Below are positions 5,501-8,441 of a DNA stretch of 8,441 nt, piece after piece. The notes below the pieces were generated by a model. It had not been told where the DNA came from. It worked only from the letters and a program-made list of their open reading frames with translations, and ran no database searches. The stretch spans positions 1-8,441 of the forward strand of contig JBGPWL010000143.1 of NCBI GenBank assembly GCA_041492185.1, given 5' to 3'. A program made the translations under genes and the position numbers. Position 1 is the first letter of the stretch. Every line of letters begins with the position of its first letter. The stretch comes from JAOAPY01 sp041492185. GTDB taxonomy: Bacteria; Acidobacteriota; Blastocatellia; Pyrinomonadales; Pyrinomonadaceae.

Positions 5501-6967
5501 TTACTCCAGTCTGTAATTCGGCGCTTCCTTGGTGATGATCACGTCGTGAACGTGCGACTCGCGCAGGCCGGCGGAGGTGATGCGGATGAACCGGGTTTTC
5601 TCTTGAAATTCTTTTATCGTGCGACAGCCGGTGTAGCCCATCCCTGAACGAAGACCACCGACAAGTTGCGTGACCATGTCAGCCAGCGTTCCTTTATAAG
5701 GCACGCGCCCTTCGATGCCTTCGGGCACGAGCTTCGATTCCATCTCCGTAGTCTCTTGCGCATAGCGATCGCGCGAGCCCTCACGCATCGCGCCAATAGA
5801 ACCCATGCCGCGGTAGGTCTTGAACGATCTTCCCTGGAAAAGAATTACTTCACCGGGTGCTTCTTCGGTGCCGGCGAAAAGAGATCCAATCATCACGACG
5901 TCAGCGCCCGCGGCAATCGCTTTTGCGACATCGCCGGAGAATTTCACCCCGCCATCGGAGATTACCGGCACGCCGTGCTTTGCCGCCGCCTGGACGCACG
6001 ATTGAATTGCGGTGATTTGTGGGACGCCGGCGCCTGTCACGACCCGCGTGGTGCAGATCGAGCCTGGACCGATGCCGACTTTGATCGCGTCAACTCCAGC
6101 ATCGATCAATTCCTGCGCGCCTTCGGTGGTGCCGACGTTGCCCGCGATCACTTCAGTGTCCGAGTGGCGCCGCTTGATCTCGCGAACGGCTTCGATCACT
6201 CGTGATGAATGACCGTGCGCGGTGTCGATGACCAGACAATCAACGCGCGCCTTTACCAGCTCCTCGGCGCGTTCGCGGAAATCTCCGGTAGGCCCGAGCG
6301 CGGCAGCAACGCGCAAACGACCAAGATTATCTTTCGCGGCCGCCGGATACTTGATCGCCTTCTGAATGTCCTTGACAGTGATCAGGCCTTTGATTCGCTT
6401 ATCGCTGTCAACGACGAGTAGTTTCTCGATGCGATGTTTCTGCAAAACGATCTTTGCCTGTTCGAGCGTTGTGCCGACGGGCACTGTAACCAGCGGCTGC
6501 GGGGTCATCACTTCTGAAACCGGAATGTCAAAGCGTGTTTCGAATCGCAGATCGCGGTTCGTGATGATACCGACCAGATGTCCGTCTTCATCAACCACCG
6601 GCACACCGCTGATCTTATAGCGCTCCATCACAGAGAGCGCTTCCTCCACCGGACGATCGGGACGAATGGTGACCGGATCGACAATCATCCCTGACTCTGA
6701 TCGCTTTACCTTGTCGACTTCTTCGGCCTGGCGCGCGACGCTCATGTTGCGGTGAATCACGCCGATACCGCCTTGCTGCGCGAGCGCGATAGCCAGCGAG
6801 GCCTCGGTTACCGTATCCATCGCGGCAGAGCAAAGCGGAATCCGCAAACGGATGTTGCGCGTGAACAGAGTCGACGTGTCAGTCTCAGTCGGCAACACGT
6901 CGGAACGCGCCGGAATCAGAAGCACGTCATCAAAAGTCAGGCCTTCGGTGATGTTTGATTTGATCAT
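5501..6967 (-). CDS. guaB: Inosine-5'-monophosphate dehydrogenase
   Basis: This enzyme oxidises IMP to XMP with NAD+, the committed step of de novo guanine nucleotide synthesis, as a cytoplasmic tetramer. The 488 residues are the usual full length. The N-terminus LTFDDVLLIPARSDVLP (10-26) begins the TIM barrel. Two CBS domains form an insertion at about 93-205 (SGVPVVDEDGHLVGIITNRD; EKLLVVDSDKRIKGLITVKD). The catalytic loop GIGPGSICTTRVV has the nucleophile Cys305, SDGGVKFSGD is the phosphate-binding part, and the mobile flap GSRDRYAQ holds Arg401-Tyr402. All key residues are present. The ATG at 6967 begins the family N-terminus. AGGAG lies about 14 bases upstream, longer than ideal spacing. 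It is the first gene of the minus-strand backbone run, and its leader carries the palindrome at 7010-7025. Confidence 0.98.
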   Translation of the reverse strand: MIKSNITEGLTFDDVLLIPARSDVLPTETDTSTLFTRNIRLRIPLCSAAMDTVTEASLAIALAQQGGIGVIHRNMSVARQAEEVDKVKRSESGMIVDPVTIRPDRPVEEALSVMERYKISGVPVVDEDGHLVGIITNRDLRFETRFDIPVSEVMTPQPLVTVPVGTTLEQAKIVLQKHRIEKLLVVDSDKRIKGLITVKDIQKAIKYPAAAKDNLGRLRVAAALGPTGDFRERAEELVKARVDCLVIDTAHGHSSRVIEAVREIKRRHSDTEVIAGNVGTTEGAQELIDAGVDAIKVGIGPGSICTTRVVTGAGVPQITAIQSCVQAAAKHGVPVISDGGVKFSGDVAKAIAAGADVVMIGSLFAGTEEAPGEVILFQGRSFKTYRGMGSIGAMREGSRDRYAQETTEMESKLVPEGIEGRVPYKGTLADMVTQLVGGLRSGMGYTGCRTIKEFQEKTRFIRITSAGLRESHVHDVIITKEAPNYRLE

Positions 6968-7009
6968 GGCGATGTCGGTTACTCCTGGTTAGATATAAAT
7001 GATCTTTGA

Positions 7010-7025
7010 ATCTCAGATCTGAGAT
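7010..7025. promoter_or_regulatory. Perfect 16-bp palindrome in the guaB leader
   Basis: ATCTCAG-AT-CTGAGAT is a perfect palindrome 43 bases upstream of the guaB start, close to an AT-rich stretch (minus-strand TTTATATC) that could be a -10. It could be a repressor site or an mRNA hairpin. Nearby words GATCTTTGAA and TTTGAAATCC also look repeat-derived, so it may be only a dispersed repeat. I found no convincing -35. Confidence 0.4.
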
Positions 7026-7063
7026 CCACTCGTTTGAAATCCGCGATCTGAAAACTTCGACTA

Positions 7064-7096
7064 CAAAACAGAACTGCTCGCCTTTGAAGCGAGCAG
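7064..7096 (-). terminator. Intrinsic terminator-like hairpin
   Basis: CTGCTCGC (7074-7081) and GCGAGCAG (7089-7096) form a perfect 8-bp stem with a 7-base loop. On the minus strand it is followed by TTCTGTTTTG, a fair T tract. It lies 153 bases downstream of the aspartic protease stop and upstream of guaB. It would end the protease module transcript and insulate guaB. The stretch 7097-7249 holds no gene I can see. Confidence 0.65.
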
Positions 7097-7249
7097 CGGA
7101 ATTCGATTTGATCAAGTACTAGTGCGAAGCATGTTGGATTCGCTAAGCGGCAACTTTTGCATTCTCGACCGCAGAAGTCAAGCAGACAGCTCGGGAGGTA
7201 GTGGCTGAATCTTGTGTTGCTCGGTAGCCGATTCTTGTTCCACAACTTC

Positions 7250-7786
7250 TCACTTTGAATTTGAGTCCCCAACGGTAGCGGCTGATTCGGGAGGCTTGGG
7301 TTCTTCGGTAGGTTTTGGCAATGCGGGTTGGGGGGCTTTGGCCTTTTGCGCTTCTTCCACAAGAACCTTTAGCGCGTCCAAGAAATCGTTCACGTCTTTT
7401 ACGTCAACAAGTGCTGTCAGTCGTTGATCGGGGTGAACAAGCAAAACCTTGTTAAAGGTCTTGAGAAATTCCATCCCGACTAGAACGTCACTAGGGCCAC
7501 CTGGCGAAAGAAGAATAAGCCCCGCCTTGGACTCGTTTTCCACGGTCGCTGATCCATATGCCATAAGGCGAGGGGCAGTTGTTCCGCCCGCAAGTATTAC
7601 ATCGGTCGTGCCAGCCAAGATCAAACCCAAAGGAAAAGCTCTCACAGCGGGCATCTGTATGAAGCCGGTAAACCCGGTGTCTACAGTTGCCTCAAACTCG
7701 ACGCCAGAACCCGGCAAAGCTCCAGAGATCGTGATTTTGAGAGTTGGAGAGCCTGATCTATTGAAAGAGCCAGTCCAGTTGCTCAT
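7250..7786 (-). CDS. Retropepsin-like aspartic protease, DTGF type
   Basis: This 178-residue protein matches the pattern of clan AA aspartic proteases with a DTGF motif: strands leading to VEFEATVDTGFTGFIQMP with Asp36-Thr37-Gly38-Phe39, then a middle beta region with a GSATVENESKAGLILL stretch (78-93), and the closing VLVGMEFLKTFNKVLLVHP (101-119). Retropepsin-like enzymes act as dimers, each chain giving one catalytic Asp. After a short helix (about 129-148), the C-terminus (150-178) is a Pro/Ala/Lys-rich, probably disordered tail. No signal peptide or membrane segment is seen. Its start overlaps the end of the upstream small gene by 29 bases and lacks a strong ribosome binding site, which suggests translational coupling. 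The substrate is unknown, and activity is inferred from one motif. Confidence 0.8.
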   Translation of the reverse strand: MSNWTGSFNRSGSPTLKITISGALPGSGVEFEATVDTGFTGFIQMPAVRAFPLGLILAGTTDVILAGGTTAPRLMAYGSATVENESKAGLILLSPGGPSDVLVGMEFLKTFNKVLLVHPDQRLTALVDVKDVNDFLDALKVLVEEAQKAKAPQPALPKPTEEPKPPESAATVGDSNSK

Positions 7787-8033
7787 TTAGTGAATAGCTG
7801 ACACGAAACGCTCCCGCCGAACCAACTTTGATAAGGTGAAACGTTCCGTTCGTGTTCTTTTGACGTGCGGATTCGAGAGCTTGAGAGGCAGTATCGGCAA
7901 CAGAGGCGTCCTCCGTCGTGACATCGATAGCTACAAATTTACCTAAATGCCGAGCCTCATATTCGGCGCGATACTTGTCGTTGTATATCTTATCGCCCCG
8001 CTCAGCCGTCTCCTTTGGGTTAGTGATTTCCAT
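7758..8033 (-). CDS. Conserved small protein preceding the DTGF protease
   Basis: This 91-residue protein resembles a widespread family of small proteins of unknown function. Its landmarks are ERGDKIYNDKYRAEYEARHL (12-31), GKFVAIDV (32-39), an acidic stretch, then a helix (ASQALESARQK) and IKVGSAGAFRV near the end, where family members tend to have a VGYPAAYR-like motif. From memory, such proteins are often encoded next to DTGF-type proteases, as here. The reading frame ends inside the protease gene, so the two are probably one transcript. The ATG at 8033 has no good ribosome binding site. A promoter can be drawn with its -10 only seven bases upstream, so the mRNA may be leaderless. An IS1-like transposase fragment lies 87 bases upstream. 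Function, and any relation to protease control, is unknown. Confidence 0.75.
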   Translation of the reverse strand: MEITNPKETAERGDKIYNDKYRAEYEARHLGKFVAIDVTTEDASVADTASQALESARQKNTNGTFHLIKVGSAGAFRVSYSLNEQLDWLFQ

Positions 8034-8040
8034 ACTTAGT

Positions 8041-8070
8041 GTTATACACCTAGCGGCCAGGATGAGCCAA
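8041..8070 (-). promoter_or_regulatory. Candidate promoter of the small protein/protease module
   Basis: On the minus strand, TTGGCT (8065-8070) is followed after 18 bases by TATAAC (8041-8046). These match consensus at four and five of six bases. The -10 ends seven bases before the ATG at 8033, which would give a leaderless or nearly leaderless transcript. The -35 lies in a small inverted repeat (GCCAA/TTGGC, 8066-8077) that may belong to the insertion sequence end. Confidence 0.4.
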
Positions 8071-8441
8071 ACTTGGCGCTTCTTATATCACTAATCCAGA
8101 CGTTCCACAATACCTTAAAGTTAGAATTTAGCCGCTGCGCGGAGTAAGTCTTTTACGCTCCAAAGGCTCTTAGTTATCCCTGCGACCATTGCCGGAGTCG
8201 AACCTTTTAGCGTCTTGTGCTGTCTGCAAAAATTGTAGTAAGCAAGATAGAGAGCCAGTGACGCCCGATGGTTTTCCCATTTTTACTAAAGGCATTCGTT
8301 AGTCTGGTAAATCTTCGGTTCTCCATTCGCACGCTCAAGTTGTGGCGCTCAATGTAGCTCGTGCTTACTTTACCCATATCAGGATTGCCCATGATCACTT
8401 CTTTTCTTGCGCCCGTGCACCGATCATAACATGGCGTCAAG
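8058..8441. mobile_element. End of an IS1-family-like insertion sequence
   Basis: The transposase fragment shows that an insertion sequence enters from the right edge. Its left boundary must lie between the transposase stop (8121) and the next gene start (8033). GGATGAGCCAAACTTGGC (8060-8077) loosely resembles an IS1-type terminal repeat, so I place the edge near 8058. Without the other end this is a guess to within tens of bases. Positions 8078-8120 hold nothing else recognisable. Confidence 0.4.
8121..8441 (-). pseudogene. IS1-family-like transposase, 3' part, frameshifted
   Basis: The frame entering from the right edge reads TGARKEVIMGNPDMGKVSTS, then YIERHNLSVRMENRRFTRL and TNAFSK. This matches the conserved late block of IS1-type DDE transposases (typically VERQNLTMRM...RRFTRLTNAFSKK). 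It then hits a stop at 8207-8209 in that frame. The family pattern resumes in another frame directly after the A run at 8280-8284: WENHRASLALYLAYYNFCRQ, HKTLKGSTPAMVAGITKSLW, ending at a TAA at 8121-8123. Restoring one A (AAAAAA instead of AAAAA) gives FSKKWENH, as expected. The lesion falls just before the conserved Glu of the ExH block, so the gene as written lacks part of its active site. The 5' part is beyond the window. A sequencing deletion is possible. Confidence 0.88.

Noticed and set aside
5666..6205. Long plus-strand open frame of 179 codons opposite guaB
   Set aside because: It is antisense to a clearly recognised full-length gene in GC-rich codons. A shadow frame without recognisable motifs.
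8190..8210. tRNA T-arm-like word (minus-strand GGTTCGACTCC)
   Set aside because: It does not pair as a T arm and is explained by the codons for KGSTPA in the transposase.

Overview
This window reads as a bacterial chromosome segment with a conserved minus-strand backbone (about 2723-6967) flanked by accessory DNA on both sides. The backbone has, in transcription order, guaB (IMP dehydrogenase), a YegS/DagK-type lipid kinase, a long alanyl-tRNA editing protein (AlaX with DHHA1 domain) and a tRNA-Ala(CGC) gene. The organism cannot be fixed from this sequence. The intergenic repeat words (AGTTTCG tandems, CGCAGATTA tandems, palindromes with TGTCGGA and AAACT-NN-AGTTT) remind me of Acidobacteriota such as Blastocatellia. 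That is an impression from memory, held with low confidence.

Left accessory region (1 to about 2722): the end of an integrative element inserted at the 3' end of tRNA-Ala. It carries the 3' part of an unknown gene, a repeat-rich intergenic stretch with five copies of AATAAAG, a ribbon-helix-helix-like protein of unknown function, a MerR/excisionase-type helix-turn-helix protein, and a tyrosine recombinase. The recombinase ends seven bases before the tRNA CCA end. It is broken by one missing G near 2435, which separates the Arg and Lys of the active site from the HxxR, His and Tyr. The far end of the element lies outside the window.

Backbone (2723-6967): tRNA-Ala has a good sigma-70-like promoter of its own, 11 bases upstream. 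AlaX, which clears mischarged tRNA-Ala, lies just upstream on the same strand. The spaces between backbone genes hold short palindromic repeats, and the guaB leader has a perfect 16-bp palindrome.

Right accessory region (6968-8441): an intrinsic-terminator-like hairpin separates guaB from a two-gene minus-strand module. The module is a 91-residue conserved small protein overlapping a DTGF-type retropepsin-like aspartic protease. Immediately upstream is the 3' part of an IS1-family-like transposase, also frameshifted by one missing A. The insertion sequence must end within 87 bases of the module's first gene, and a promoter with its -35 in or near the IS end and its -10 next to the start codon can be drawn there.

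The most interesting points are the small-protein/DTGF-protease pair beside the IS end, the AlaX/tRNA-Ala neighbourhood that is also the integration site, and the AATAAAG cluster ahead of the RHH-like gene.
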